Source: Lysobacterales bacterium 66-474
Lineage (GTDB): Bacteria > Pseudomonadota > Gammaproteobacteria > Xanthomonadales > Rhodanobacteraceae
Length of the DNA: 64,000 bases
Direction of reading: 5' to 3'
Assembly (NCBI GenBank): GCA_001899805.1
Contig: MKWP01000002.1
Span: 186,001-250,000, forward strand
The translations under genes and the position numbers were made by a program. A model generated the notes under the pieces. That model was not told where the DNA came from and did not search any database. It saw nothing but the letters and a program-made list of their open reading frames with translations. Positions 55,042 through 63,559 of this stretch are shown in pieces (positions within the stretch are counted from its first letter, which is position 1; each line of letters starts with the position of its first letter).

Positions 55042-56074
55042 GCGTGTCTCCGTGCTGACGGCGGATTTCCTCGACGCACTCCGTCAGCAGCCAAGGCCCG
55101 CGATAGATCAGACCCGAATAAATCTGCACCAGCGCGGCGCCTGTGGAAACCTTGTCGGCGGCGTCGCTGCCGGTGAGCACGCCGCCGACGCCGACCAGCG
55201 GAATCTTGTCGCCGAGCCGTTGCGCCATGCCGCGCAACACGGCGGTGGAACGCTCGAACAACGGCTTGCCGGAAAGACCTCCGGCCTCGTCCGCATGCAG
55301 TGCGCCGGACACGCCGCTCCGATCGATGGTGGTGTTGGTGCAAATCAGGCCGTCGATGCCGGAACCCGCCAGCGCTTCGGCGACGGCATCCATTTGTGCA
55401 TCGTCGAGGTCCGGCGCGATCTTCAGCAGCACCGGCTTGCGCGCGCCGTGGCGGGCCGCGAGCCGCTCACGTGCGTCCATCAGCACCCCGATCAACCGTT
55501 GCAGCGAATCGCCTTGCTGCAAATCGCGCAAGCCCGGCGTGTTGGGCGAGGATACGTTGACGGTGATGTAGCTCGCGAGCGGATACACGCGTTCGAGGCA
55601 GGCGAGGTAATCGTCGGCGGCGCGCTCGTTCGGGGTGTCCTTGTTCCTGCCGATGTTGATGCCGAGCACGCCACGCCACTTTGCGCTTTCGACGTTGCGC
55701 ACCAGCGCATCCACGCCGTCGTTGTTGAAGCCCATCCGGTTGATGATGGCCTCGTGTTCGGGCAGCCGGAACAGGCGTGGCTTGGGATTGCCGGGTTGCG
55801 GGCGCGGCGTGACGGTGCCGATTTCGATGAAGCCGAAACCGAGCGCGCCCAGCGCATCGAGATGCGCGCCGTTCTTGTCGAGGCCGGCAGCAAGGCCGAC
55901 GGGATTCGGGAAATCGATGCCGAACACGCGCATCGGCAAGGCCGCCGGCGGTTGCGCGACCCAGCGCATCAGCTCGCTGCGTTGCGCGACGCCCAGCGCG
56001 TACAGGGTCAAGCCGTGCGCGGACTCGGCCTCCAGCGCAAACAGCAGCGGCCGCAGGGTTGCGTACAAGCTCAC
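55031..56074 (-). CDS. pyrD: Dihydroorotate dehydrogenase (quinone)
   Basis: Membrane-linked class 2 enzyme of pyrimidine synthesis. The 347-residue product has [59 protein letters not shown], the catalytic Ser in [17 protein letters not shown] and the FMN phosphate site [21 protein letters not shown]. It starts at GTG, overlapping the methyltransferase stop (GTGA). Confidence 0.96.
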   Translation of the reverse strand: MSLYATLRPLLFALEAESAHGLTLYALGVAQRSELMRWVAQPPAALPMRVFGIDFPNPVGLAAGLDKNGAHLDALGALGFGFIEIGTVTPRPQPGNPKPRLFRLPEHEAIINRMGFNNDGVDALVRNVESAKWRGVLGINIGRNKDTPNERAADDYLACLERVYPLASYITVNVSSPNTPGLRDLQQGDSLQRLIGVLMDARERLAARHGARKPVLLKIAPDLDDAQMDAVAEALAGSGIDGLICTNTTIDRSGVSGALHADEAGGLSGKPLFERSTAVLRGMAQRLGDKIPLVGVGGVLTGSDAADKVSTGAALVQIYSGLIYRGPWLLTECVEEIRRQHGDTHVE

Positions 56075-56838
56075 GCGAACTCCCCGGCGAACACGCGGGT
56101 GTCGTAATCCATGCTGACGGTACCGTCGACCGCAGTGGCGTCAAACAGGTCGTGCAGCGCGCGCAGCATGGGCTCGTGATCGGGATCGCCGGCCTTGGGC
56201 GTATAGGACGAAGACAGCAAACGCCCGCGCAACCCGTCGAAGTCCAGCCGCTGGCGGTGCGGGAAGCGCGCCGCGCCGCGCAGGCCGTCGCCGAACCATG
56301 CGCGCATGGAGTCGTCGTCGGCGTAGCGTTCGGCGACCTTGGCGTAATCGGTGCCGTAACGCTGCAGCAGCGTTTCGTAACCTTCGAGGAAACGCGTGCC
56401 GGCCAGCCGCCGCGAGTTCCACCAGATCGCGGCGAGTCTGCGTGGGCGCAGGATGCGACGGAACTCCTTGCGCGCGGTTTCCGGATCGAACCAGTGGAAT
56501 GCCTGTGCCGAGATGACCAGGTCGACGCTCGCGTCCGGCAAACCCGTGGCGTCGGCGCGGCCGTCCATCGCACGGAAACGCGGATTGCCGCCCAGCCACG
56601 CAACGGCGGCTTCCCGCATCGCCGCGTTCGGTTCCACCGCGATGACTTCGTGGCCGGCGTCGAGGAACATCTTCGACGAGATGCCGGTGCCCGCGCCAAT
56701 GTCGGCGACTCGCCAATCCGGCGTGACACCAAGCTCGCCGTGCAGCCAGTCGAGCAGGGCGGGCGGATAATCCGGACGATAACGCACGTAATCCGCGACG
56801 CGATCGCTGAAGCGCGCTGTTGCGTCTGCGGCGTGCAC
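56071..56838 (-). CDS. Class I SAM-dependent methyltransferase
   Basis: A 255-residue enzyme. [18 protein letters not shown] is a typical opening of this group, [21 protein letters not shown] is the SAM-binding motif I, EPNAAM follows with the acidic ribose ligand, and [18 protein letters not shown] is motif II (Ubie/Methyltransf_11 type). The start is not certain: GTG at 56838 fits homologues, TTG at 56847 is possible. The long upstream open frame is antisense or shadow sequence of the DUF4190 gene. Acceptor unknown. Confidence 0.86.
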   Translation of the reverse strand: MHAADATARFSDRVADYVRYRPDYPPALLDWLHGELGVTPDWRVADIGAGTGISSKMFLDAGHEVIAVEPNAAMREAAVAWLGGNPRFRAMDGRADATGLPDASVDLVISAQAFHWFDPETARKEFRRILRPRRLAAIWWNSRRLAGTRFLEGYETLLQRYGTDYAKVAERYADDDSMRAWFGDGLRGAARFPHRQRLDFDGLRGRLLSSSYTPKAGDPDHEPMLRALHDLFDATAVDGTVSMDYDTRVFAGEFA

Positions 56839-56858
56839 GATGGACAAGTCGTTGGCCG

Positions 56859-57149
56859 TCAATGCCAACGGCCGAAGGCGATCGCGCCGGCGAGGAAGAG
56901 CAGGAACACCCCGAGCGCGATGATCGCCAGCACGATCTGGATCCAGCCGAGGATCAATCCGGCCAACGCCATGCCATCCCCCTCGATGGTTCCGGGCGGC
57001 GCGCGCCGGATTTCCGAGCGCGCGGCGTGCCCGCAGACGACCGCGATCACGGCGCCGATGAAGGGCAACACGGGGGGCACCCAGGCGAGGATCCCGAAGA
57101 CGAGACTGACGATCGCGAGCGAGTTGGTGCGGGGGTATGCGGCGTTCAT
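56859..57149 (-). CDS. DUF4190-type small membrane protein
   Basis: A 96-residue protein with two hydrophobic segments: LAIVSLVFGILAWVPPVLPF followed by IGAVIAVVCGHAARSEIRR, then GMALAGLILGWIQIVLAII. The GHxARSEIRR-P-GxGMALAGLILGW pattern is that of DUF4190. The ATG at MNAAYPRTNS is chosen; the frame is open upstream into the SDR gene without homology signals. Role unknown. Confidence 0.85.
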   Translation of the reverse strand: MNAAYPRTNSLAIVSLVFGILAWVPPVLPFIGAVIAVVCGHAARSEIRRAPPGTIEGDGMALAGLILGWIQIVLAIIALGVFLLFLAGAIAFGRWH

Positions 57150-57207
57150 GGTCGTATCGTCCGATGGAAGCGTGCCTATGTTCGCACAGCGGGCGCAAAA
57201 GCCCCGT

Positions 57208-57969
57208 TCAAAAACGCAAGGACTGTCCGCCGTCCACCACCATGATCTGGCCGGTGATCCAGTCCGCCAGCGGTGACGCCAGGAACAGCGCGAGGTTGGC
57301 GACTTCCTCCGGCGTGCCGTACCGGCCGAACGGGATCGTCGCCAGCACTTTTGCGTAGTGCCCGGGTTTTTCGTGCTTGATGCGATCCCACACGCCGCCT
57401 TTGAATTCGATCGACCCGGGCGCGATGGCATTGACGCGGATGCGGCGCTCGGCCAGTGCCAGTGCCTGGGTACGCGTGTAGTGGTTCATCGCGGCTTTCA
57501 TCGCGGCGTAGGGCGGACCCATGGTGCGCGGGCGCAGCGAACCGATCGAGCTGGTGTGCAGGATGCTCGCGTGCGGGGATTGTTCGAGATATGGCAAGGC
57601 ATGGCGCGAAGCGCGCACCGCGGCCATCAGGTCGACATTGAAATCGACCAGCCACGACTCGTCGTCGTCGCCGAACCCGTAGCCGGTGGCGCAGTTGACC
57701 AGCACGTCGAGGCCGCCCATTGCTTGCGCCGCAGCGGCGATCCAGCGCTCGATCTGGTCGGCATCGCCGAGATCGCAGGTTTGCGTGTGCAACGCGTGCG
57801 CATGCTCGTCGGCGTCCTTGCGCAACGCGTCGAGGCCCTCTTGCCTGCGCGCGCAAACGGATGCGCTGGCGCCGGCCGCAAGGAAACCCAGCGCGATCGC
57901 GCGGCCGATGCCCTTGCTGCCGCCGGCAACGGCGACGCGGTAACCGGTGAAGTCGAAGGGTATCGTCAT
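57208..57969 (-). CDS. Short-chain dehydrogenase/reductase (SDR)
   Basis: A 253-residue classical SDR. The nucleotide loop is VAGGSKGIGRAIALGF, NCATGYG takes the place of NNAG, the catalytic triad is Ser in HTSSIGSL, and Tyr and Lys in YAAMKAAMNHYTR, and VNAIAPGSI and WITGQIMVVDGG complete the fold. The ATG chosen lies at the start of the conserved region. The substrate is not visible. Confidence 0.92.
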   Translation of the reverse strand: MTIPFDFTGYRVAVAGGSKGIGRAIALGFLAAGASASVCARRQEGLDALRKDADEHAHALHTQTCDLGDADQIERWIAAAAQAMGGLDVLVNCATGYGFGDDDESWLVDFNVDLMAAVRASRHALPYLEQSPHASILHTSSIGSLRPRTMGPPYAAMKAAMNHYTRTQALALAERRIRVNAIAPGSIEFKGGVWDRIKHEKPGHYAKVLATIPFGRYGTPEEVANLALFLASPLADWITGQIMVVDGGQSLRF

Positions 57970-57987
57970 TGCAAGCTCTCCAGCGAC

Positions 57988-58216
57988 GTCATTCCGGACG
58001 CGGCGAAGTCGCGACATTTCCACCTGTCGTCATTCCGGACGTGGCGAAGCCGCGATCCGGAATCGGTTTGATCCTGTTGTTCAACGAAGATCAAAATGGA
58101 TTGACTCGCGCCATCCATGGCGCTCTCCGTTCCGGCCGCCTTCGGCGTTCGCGTCGGCAGTCCTGCCGACGCAGTCGGGTTCCATCGCGATGAGACCACG
58201 ATGCCCCCGGAATGAC
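57988..58216. repeat. Composite repeat with TCATTCCGG/CCGGAATGA ends
   Basis: GTCATTCCGG occurs at 57988-57997 and 58029-58038, and its reverse complement CCGGAATGAC at 58207-58216, enclosing about 170 bases with no gene. The segment also has CGGCAGTCCTGCCG. A compact version with the same ends (42 bases) lies at 32911-32952. Together with the CCCTGGT array it fills the 319 bases between the SDR and ALDH genes. Confidence 0.7.
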
Positions 58217-58235
58217 GGCCTTGGTTGTTACGCTT

Positions 58236-58287
58236 CCCTGGTCCCTGGTCCCTGGTCCCTGGTCCCTGGTCCCTGGTCCCTGGTCCC
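58236..58287. repeat. Tandem CCCTGGT heptamer array
   Basis: Seven perfect copies of the 7-base unit CCCTGGT plus three bases end directly before the stop codon of the ALDH7-type gene (stop 58289-58291). The unit is related to the GGGACC/GGTCCC repeat inserted in nadE. Confidence 0.92.
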
Positions 58288-58288
58288 G

Positions 58289-59821
58289 TCAAAGATCGAA
58301 CTTGATGCCCTGCGCCAACGGCAACGCATCCGACCAGTTGATGGTGTTGGTCTGCCGGCGCATGTAGGCCCTCCATGCGTCGGAGCCCGATTCTCGGCCG
58401 CCGCCGGTTTCCTTCTCGCCGCCGAACGCGCCGCCGATCTCGGCACCCGAGGTGCCGATGTTGACGTTGGCGATGCCGCAGTCGCTGCCCACTGCCGACA
58501 GGTACTGCTCGGCGGCCTTGAGGTTTTGCGTGAAGATCGCCGACGACAGGCCCTGCGGCACGTCGTTCTGCATCTGGATCGCTTCGTCCAGCGTCTTGAA
58601 CGGCATCACGTATAGGATCGGCGCGAAGGTTTCGGTTTGCACGATCTCGTCGGAATTCCTGACGCCCGTGACGATCGTGGGTTCGACGAAGTTGCCCTTG
58701 CCGTTCAGCACCGAACCGCCGCTGACGATGCGCGCGCCGCCGGCCTTGGCGGTTTTCACCGCCGCGGCGAACTGGTCCACCGCGGCCTTGCTGTTGAGCG
58801 GACCCATCAGTGTCTCGGGCAGGGTCGGATCGCCGATCTTCTTTTCGACCTGCTGGTACGCATGGCGCAATTTGCCCAGCACGTCGTCGGCGATCGATTC
58901 GTGCACGAACAGGCGGCGCGTGCTGGTGCAACGCTGGCCGGCGGTGCCGACCGCGCCGAACACGATGGCGGGAATGGCGAGCGACAGGTCCGCCGAACGA
59001 TCGAGGATGATCGCGTTGTTGCCGCCGAGTTCCAGCAGCGAACGGCCCATGCGCGCGGCCACGCGTTCGCCGACCATGCGGCCGACCCTGGTGGAACCCG
59101 TGAAGCTGATCAGCGGGATGCGCTTGTCGTCGACGAACTTCTGCGCGAGTTCGCTGCCGGCATCATTGAACAGGTAGAAGATTTCCGGGAAGCCGCCTGC
59201 CTTCAGTGCGGCGTTGCAGATTCGAATGGCGGCGATCGCCGACAAAGGCACCTTGGGCGAGGGCTTCCAGATGCACACGTTGCCGCAGGCCGCCGCCAGC
59301 ATCGCGTTCCACGCCCACACCGCGACCGGGAAGTTGAAGGCACTGATGACGCCGACCAGGCCGAGCGGATGCCATTGCTCGTACATGCGGTGGCCCGGGC
59401 GCTCGGAGTGCATCGACAGGCCGTACAGCATGCGCGACTGGCCGACCGCGAAATCGGCGATGTCGATCATCTCCTGCACTTCGCCGTCGCCTTCGGGCTT
59501 GATCTTGCCCATTTCCAGCGCAACCAGCGAACCCAGCGCATCCTTGTGTTCGCGCAGCGCCTGCGCGCACAGGCGCACCGCTTCGCCGCGTTTGGGCGCA
59601 GGCGTCGCGCGCCATTCCGCGAACACCTTCCGGGCGTTGGCGACGATGGTTTCGTAGTCGGCATCGCTCGACGCGTAAACCCTGGCCAGCACCTCGTTGG
59701 TGGCCGGGTTCAAAGGTTCCAGCACGCCCGCGTCGGTGGTTTTCGACCACTCGCCGTTGCCGAGAAAGGTGCCGGAATTGATGTCGGCGAGGCCGAGCGC
59801 GGAAAGAATCGCGTGGGACAT
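58289..59821 (-). CDS. ALDH7-family aldehyde dehydrogenase (AmaB-like)
   Basis: A 510-residue NAD-dependent enzyme. The oxyanion Asn lies in [16 protein letters not shown], the cofactor loop is [12 protein letters not shown], the general base is in [12 protein letters not shown], and the nucleophile Cys is in [17 protein letters not shown]. The GQRCTSTRR and [30 protein letters not shown] blocks are those of ALDH7, which oxidises alpha-aminoadipate semialdehyde in lysine catabolism. AGGAG precedes the ATG. The stop directly abuts the CCCTGGT array, so the array may have replaced the original 3' flank. Confidence 0.92.
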   Translation of the reverse strand: MSHAILSALGLADINSGTFLGNGEWSKTTDAGVLEPLNPATNEVLARVYASSDADYETIVANARKVFAEWRATPAPKRGEAVRLCAQALREHKDALGSLVALEMGKIKPEGDGEVQEMIDIADFAVGQSRMLYGLSMHSERPGHRMYEQWHPLGLVGVISAFNFPVAVWAWNAMLAAACGNVCIWKPSPKVPLSAIAAIRICNAALKAGGFPEIFYLFNDAGSELAQKFVDDKRIPLISFTGSTRVGRMVGERVAARMGRSLLELGGNNAIILDRSADLSLAIPAIVFGAVGTAGQRCTSTRRLFVHESIADDVLGKLRHAYQQVEKKIGDPTLPETLMGPLNSKAAVDQFAAAVKTAKAGGARIVSGGSVLNGKGNFVEPTIVTGVRNSDEIVQTETFAPILYVMPFKTLDEAIQMQNDVPQGLSSAIFTQNLKAAEQYLSAVGSDCGIANVNIGTSGAEIGGAFGGEKETGGGRESGSDAWRAYMRRQTNTINWSDALPLAQGIKFDL

Positions 59822-59941
59822 GGAGGCTCCTGGAACCGTGTAGTGCGGGTGTGGTTGAATCAATCCGCCATTGTAGCAGTGCGGCCGCTTCCGACCCCGG
59901 CTTCGCGGTCAACCGGTCCTGGGCGCGCGCGTTATCTGGTC

Positions 59942-60877
59942 ATGACCACGTCGATGAAAATCGCCATCGTTGTGCTGTTGTCTTTCGCGGGTTTCGGGGC
60001 GAGCGCGCAGACGCGCGTGCAGCGCTGGCGCGGCACGCAGGACCCGCAATCGGGACCGGGTATGGTGCGCAAGGTCGGTCCGGCGGCGTTGCCGGCCGGT
60101 GTCCGCGTCGTGCACGACGTGCGCTACGGTGCGCAGCCATCGGAAACGTTTGACGTGTATGCGCCAGCCGGTGCGCGCGCCGCGCCGGTGGTCTTCATGG
60201 TGCACGGCGGCGCTTGGTGGATCGGCGACAAGGCAGCGCGCGGCGTGGTCCGGAACAAGGTCGCGCACTGGGTGCCGCGCGGCATCGTGGTCGTGTCGGT
60301 GGACTATCCGATGCTGCCGGGAACCCCGCCGCTGCAGCAGGCGCAGTTCGTGGCCAAGGCCCTGGCCGCGGCGCAACGCGACGCTCCGCAATGGGGTGGT
60401 GATCCGCACGCGTTCGTGCTGATGGGGCACTCGGCGGGCGCGCATCTGGTGTCGTTGATCAGCGCCGAACCGTCGATGGCGACTTCGCAAGGGGCCGTAC
60501 CGTGGCTGGGAACCGTGGCGCTCGACAGCGCCGCCTACAACGTCGCCACGATCATGCGGGCGCGGCATCTTCGCTTGTACGACGACGCGTTCGGGGACGA
60601 TCCCGCCGCGTGGGCGGCGGTTTCGCCCGCCGTGCAGCTGCAGGCGAAGATCGCCCCGTTCCTCGCGGTGTGCTCGTCGCGGCGCGCCGACTCGTGTCCG
60701 CAGGCCGATGCCTTCGTCGCGAAAGCCCGCGACCTGGGCGCCCGCGCCCAGGTGTTGCCCGAGGCGCTGCGTCACGCCGAGATCAACGAGGACCTCGGCC
60801 AGCCGTCAGCGTATACATCCGCGGTGGATGGGTTCCTTGCGAGCCTCGATCCGGCGCTGGCCGCGCTGTTGCGTTGA
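59942..60877 (+). CDS. Exported alpha/beta hydrolase (esterase-like)
   Basis: A 311-residue protein. A signal peptide (IAIVVLLSFAGFGASAQ) is followed by DVYAPAG and VVFMVHGGAWWIGDK, whose HGG forms the oxyanion hole, the nucleophile Ser in VLMGHSAGAHLVSL, and the likely base His in EALRHAEINEDLG. This is the layout of the carboxylesterase/BD-FAE-like group. It is divergent from the ALDH gene, 120 bases apart. Substrate unknown. Confidence 0.85.
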   Translation: MTTSMKIAIVVLLSFAGFGASAQTRVQRWRGTQDPQSGPGMVRKVGPAALPAGVRVVHDVRYGAQPSETFDVYAPAGARAAPVVFMVHGGAWWIGDKAARGVVRNKVAHWVPRGIVVVSVDYPMLPGTPPLQQAQFVAKALAAAQRDAPQWGGDPHAFVLMGHSAGAHLVSLISAEPSMATSQGAVPWLGTVALDSAAYNVATIMRARHLRLYDDAFGDDPAAWAAVSPAVQLQAKIAPFLAVCSSRRADSCPQADAFVAKARDLGARAQVLPEALRHAEINEDLGQPSAYTSAVDGFLASLDPALAALLR

Positions 60878-60884
60878 ACGTTGG

Positions 60885-61145
60885 CGCGAACAGCGGGCGA
60901 CCGGTTGCCCGTTGCCGTGTCGGATCGAACGCCGGCGAGCACGCAAGGTAGAAAGGTGAGGGTGGCGACCCCGGCCCGATTCGACGAGGCGCGCAGGAGC
61001 GCGCCCGAACGCCGAAGGCGGCCCGAAGGGTGAGCGCCAGGGATGGCGCGAATAGCGGGCGACCGGTCGCCCGTTGCTGCGGCGGGTCGAATGCTGTCAG
61101 TGTACGAGGCGGGACGTGAGAATGGCGACCCCGGCCCGATTCGAA
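60885..61145. repeat. Imperfect duplication containing the tRNA-Arg 3' end
   Basis: Two related segments about 160 bases apart: copy 1 starts at about 60885 (GCGAACAGCGGGCGACCGGT) and copy 2 at about 61047 (GCGAATAGCGGGCGACCGGT). Both continue through GCCCGTTGC, CGGNTCGAA and GGTGAG/CGTGAG into TGGCGACCCCGGCCCGATTC. In copy 2 this last part is the 3' end of the real tRNA gene (minus strand); in copy 1 it is a fragment of about 25 bases of tRNA 3' end that then diverges. CGGGCGACC/GGTCGCCCG in copy 2 is a perfect palindrome. Confidence 0.75.
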
Positions 61146-61199
61146 CGGGCGACCTTCCCCTTAGGAGGGGGATGCTCTATCCAGCTGAGCTACGGGGTC
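61123..61199 (-). tRNA. tRNA-Arg, anticodon CCT
   Basis: A 77-base gene on the minus strand that folds as a cloverleaf: acceptor GACCCCG/CGGGGTC, D-arm GCTC/GAGC, anticodon stem TCCCC/GGGGA with loop CTCCTAA (anticodon CCT, reading AGG), T-arm GCCCG/CGGGC with the TTCGAAT loop, discriminator G and encoded CCA. A fragment of its 3' end is repeated about 160 bases downstream. Confidence 0.96.
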
Positions 61200-61272
61200 A
61201 GCCCAGCGATTTTCGCATGAACCATCCGTGGTGTGCCCATCCGTTCGCCATCCATGACTCATCGAATGAAAG

Positions 61273-61968
61273 TCAGACAGCCTTGGCCGTCCCGCGCAAT
61301 TGCTGCAATACCGCTTCGGCTGCGGCGGTCGACGACGCGGGATTCTGGCCGGTGATCAGGTTGCCCGAAACGACAACATGCGCCTGCCAGTCGGCAGCCC
61401 TGGAATATTCGCCGCCGTTTTCCTTCAGCATGTCCTCGACCAGGAACGGCACCGCGTCGGCGAGACCCGCGGCCTTTTCCTCGGAATCGGAAAACCCGGT
61501 TACCGCCTTGCCGCGAACCAACGGCAGTCCGAACGGGCCCAGGGCATCGCGCAGGGCAGCGACTCCATGGCACACGGCCGCGACCGGCTTGCCCGCTGCG
61601 TAGACCGCGTCGATCAGCAGGCGGGAATCCTCGTTGCCGGCGAGATCCCACAACGGACCATGGCCGCCCGGGTAGAACACCGCGTCGAAGGCCTCGCGAT
61701 CAATTTCCGCCAGCTTGTGGGTGTGCGCAAGCGCCTGCATGGCTGCGGAATCGGCGCGAAAACGCCTGGTCGCTTCGGTCTGGCTGTTGGACTGCTCGCT
61801 GTTGGGATCGACCGGGGGCTGTCCGCCGGCCGGAGAAGCCAGCGTGATGTCGGCTCCGGCGTCCTTGAATACGTAGTAAGGCGCCGCGAGTTCTTCCAGC
61901 CACAAACCGGTCGCCTTGCCGGTTTCACCGAGCTGGCCGTGCGAGGTCAGCACCATCAGGATTTTCAT
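61273..61968 (-). CDS. DJ-1/PfpI (Hsp31-like) protein
   Basis: A 231-residue class I glutamine-amidotransferase-like protein. MKILMVLTSHGQLGETGKAT is the typical Hsp31/YDR533 start, with an acidic site in GLWLEELAAPYYVF, VFYPGGHGPLWDL and the nucleophile Cys in VAAVCHGVAALRDA. Members act as chaperones, glyoxalases or deglycases. The ATG chosen removes a 14-codon upstream extension. It is divergent from the DUF6165 gene. Confidence 0.92.
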   Translation of the reverse strand: MKILMVLTSHGQLGETGKATGLWLEELAAPYYVFKDAGADITLASPAGGQPPVDPNSEQSNSQTEATRRFRADSAAMQALAHTHKLAEIDREAFDAVFYPGGHGPLWDLAGNEDSRLLIDAVYAAGKPVAAVCHGVAALRDALGPFGLPLVRGKAVTGFSDSEEKAAGLADAVPFLVEDMLKENGGEYSRAADWQAHVVVSGNLITGQNPASSTAAAEAVLQQLRGTAKAV

Positions 61969-62105
61969 CGCCGTGCTCCACGAGTTCTGGCACCACACAG
62001 GAGATACCACTTTGCACTATGCGGCGGTTTGCGCCGAATACAAGGGACGAATGTGGGAAGCCGGTGAGGTGTTACGCTGCACGTAACTTTTCTGACAGCG
62101 TTGCC

Positions 62106-62507
62106 ATGAAGAATCTGATCTCCGCACCGGTTTCCTACGGCGAATTGATCGACAAGGTCACCATCCTCGAAATCAAGTCGGAACGCATCGCCGATGCGGC
62201 CAAGCTGGCCAACGTGCGCGACGAGTTGCAGATATTGAACCGCTTGTGGGACATGGATGCGCACTCGCGCACCGATATTTCCGCCGAGCGCGCCGAGCTG
62301 AAGCGCATCAACGAAGCGCTGTGGGAGATCGAGGATGAAATCCGCGTGAAGGAACGCGGCCAGGCTTTCGACGCGCGTTTCATCGAACTGGCGCGCGCGG
62401 TCTACCACACCAACGACAAACGCGCGGCGGTCAAGCGCGCGATCAACCTGAAGCTGGGTTCGCGGCTGGTGGAGGAGAAGTCGTACCAGGACTACGGTGC
62501 GGCCTGA
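62106..62507 (+). CDS. DUF6165-family protein
   Basis: A 133-residue, mainly helical protein: ISAPVSYGELIDKVTILEIK, VRDELQILNRLWDMD and ELARAVYHTNDKRAAVKRAI followed by INLKLGSRLVEEKSYQ are the conserved blocks of DUF6165, found near glycosyltransferase genes in several bacteria. Here it is convergent with such a gene and overlaps its 3' end by 16 bases. Role unknown; the context suggests cell-surface sugar metabolism. Confidence 0.85.
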   Translation: MKNLISAPVSYGELIDKVTILEIKSERIADAAKLANVRDELQILNRLWDMDAHSRTDISAERAELKRINEALWEIEDEIRVKERGQAFDARFIELARAVYHTNDKRAAVKRAINLKLGSRLVEEKSYQDYGAA

Positions 62508-63538
62508 ATCGCGGCGTCGAGTCTTTCGATCACGTCATCGACGGTCACCAGGTCCATCACGCCGGGGTATTCGATTTTCGTTCCCCACAGGATGGCTGCC
62601 GCCGGCTTGTGCAGGTACTTGCGCGCGGCGTCGTCGTAACGATCCACGCACCAACGACGATCGGAGTACGGGCCGGAACGCGCCGGATTGCTGGCGGCAT
62701 GCAGGCCCAGCACGCGCGCGCCCACGGCGTTGGCCATGTGCATGGGACCGGCGTCCGGCGTCAGCACGATCGACGCGCGTTGGTACAACGCCAGCGCACG
62801 CTTCAGGGTGTCCTTGCCGATCAGGTCCAGTGGCCGTGTTTGCATCTTCGCCATGATGGCGTCACCCAACCCGCGTTCCTCGGGCGACGGCCCGCCGGTC
62901 AGCACCACGCGCATCCGCAGGCTCGCAGCCGCATGGTCGGCGACAGTGGCGTAGCGTTCCGCGCGCCAGTTGCGCAGCGCGTGGCTGGAAGCGGGCGACA
63001 GCAACAGCGTCGGCTGCCCGTCGTCGGGCCACTGCTGCAGCGCCCACGCGCGCGCCTCGTCGGGAATCGGAATGTCCCAACGCACCCGGGTTTGTTTCAG
63101 GCCCAACGGTTCGACGAAGCTGCCCATCGCATCCAGCACGTGTTCGCCGCTGCGCGCCGGGATCCGTTCGCGCACGAACAGGCCGTGCAGGTCTTTCGAG
63201 CGCGCGCGGTCGTAGCCGATGCGGCGCCTCGCATGCACGGCGAGGCTCAGCAGGTTGGACCGCAATGCGACCTGCATGTGCAGCAACGCGTCGAATCGAC
63301 GTGGATGCAGCGCGTGATGGACCGCGCGGTAGCCCTCGATGCCGGCGCGCTTGTCGAACAGCACGAATTCGACGCCGGCGACGTCGCCGACCAGCTTGTG
63401 TTCGAATTTGCCGATGATCCACGTCAACCGCGCCTGCGGCCACGCGTCTTGCAGCGTGTGCACCAGCGGCAGCACGTGGGTGACGTCGCCCAGCGCGGAG
63501 GTGCGCAGCAGGCACAGCGATTCGAGGGGGTTCGTCAT
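62492..63538 (-). CDS. Glycosyltransferase family 9 (heptosyltransferase-like)
   Basis: A 348-residue GT-B enzyme related to the lipopolysaccharide heptosyltransferases WaaC/WaaF. LCLLRTSALGDVTHVLPLVH (N-terminal nucleotide-fold start), FDALLHMQVALRSNLLSLAV, RRIGYDRARSKDLH, LLLSPASSHALRNWRAERYA (heptosyl-acceptor region) and LTPDAGPMHMANAVGARVLG (nucleotide-sugar site) match the family. It is divergent from the KdkA-type gene with 21 bases between starts, which fits lipopolysaccharide-core assembly. Confidence 0.9.
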   Translation of the reverse strand: MTNPLESLCLLRTSALGDVTHVLPLVHTLQDAWPQARLTWIIGKFEHKLVGDVAGVEFVLFDKRAGIEGYRAVHHALHPRRFDALLHMQVALRSNLLSLAVHARRRIGYDRARSKDLHGLFVRERIPARSGEHVLDAMGSFVEPLGLKQTRVRWDIPIPDEARAWALQQWPDDGQPTLLLSPASSHALRNWRAERYATVADHAAASLRMRVVLTGGPSPEERGLGDAIMAKMQTRPLDLIGKDTLKRALALYQRASIVLTPDAGPMHMANAVGARVLGLHAASNPARSGPYSDRRWCVDRYDDAARKYLHKPAAAILWGTKIEYPGVMDLVTVDDVIERLDAAIQAAP

Positions 63539-63559
63539 CGGACTTGCTAGACTTCGGGG

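Noticed and set aside
58236..58287. CCCTGGT array considered as a replication iteron set
   Set aside because: No replication gene, DnaA boxes or AT-rich stretch nearby, and the unit is only 7 bases with no spacing.
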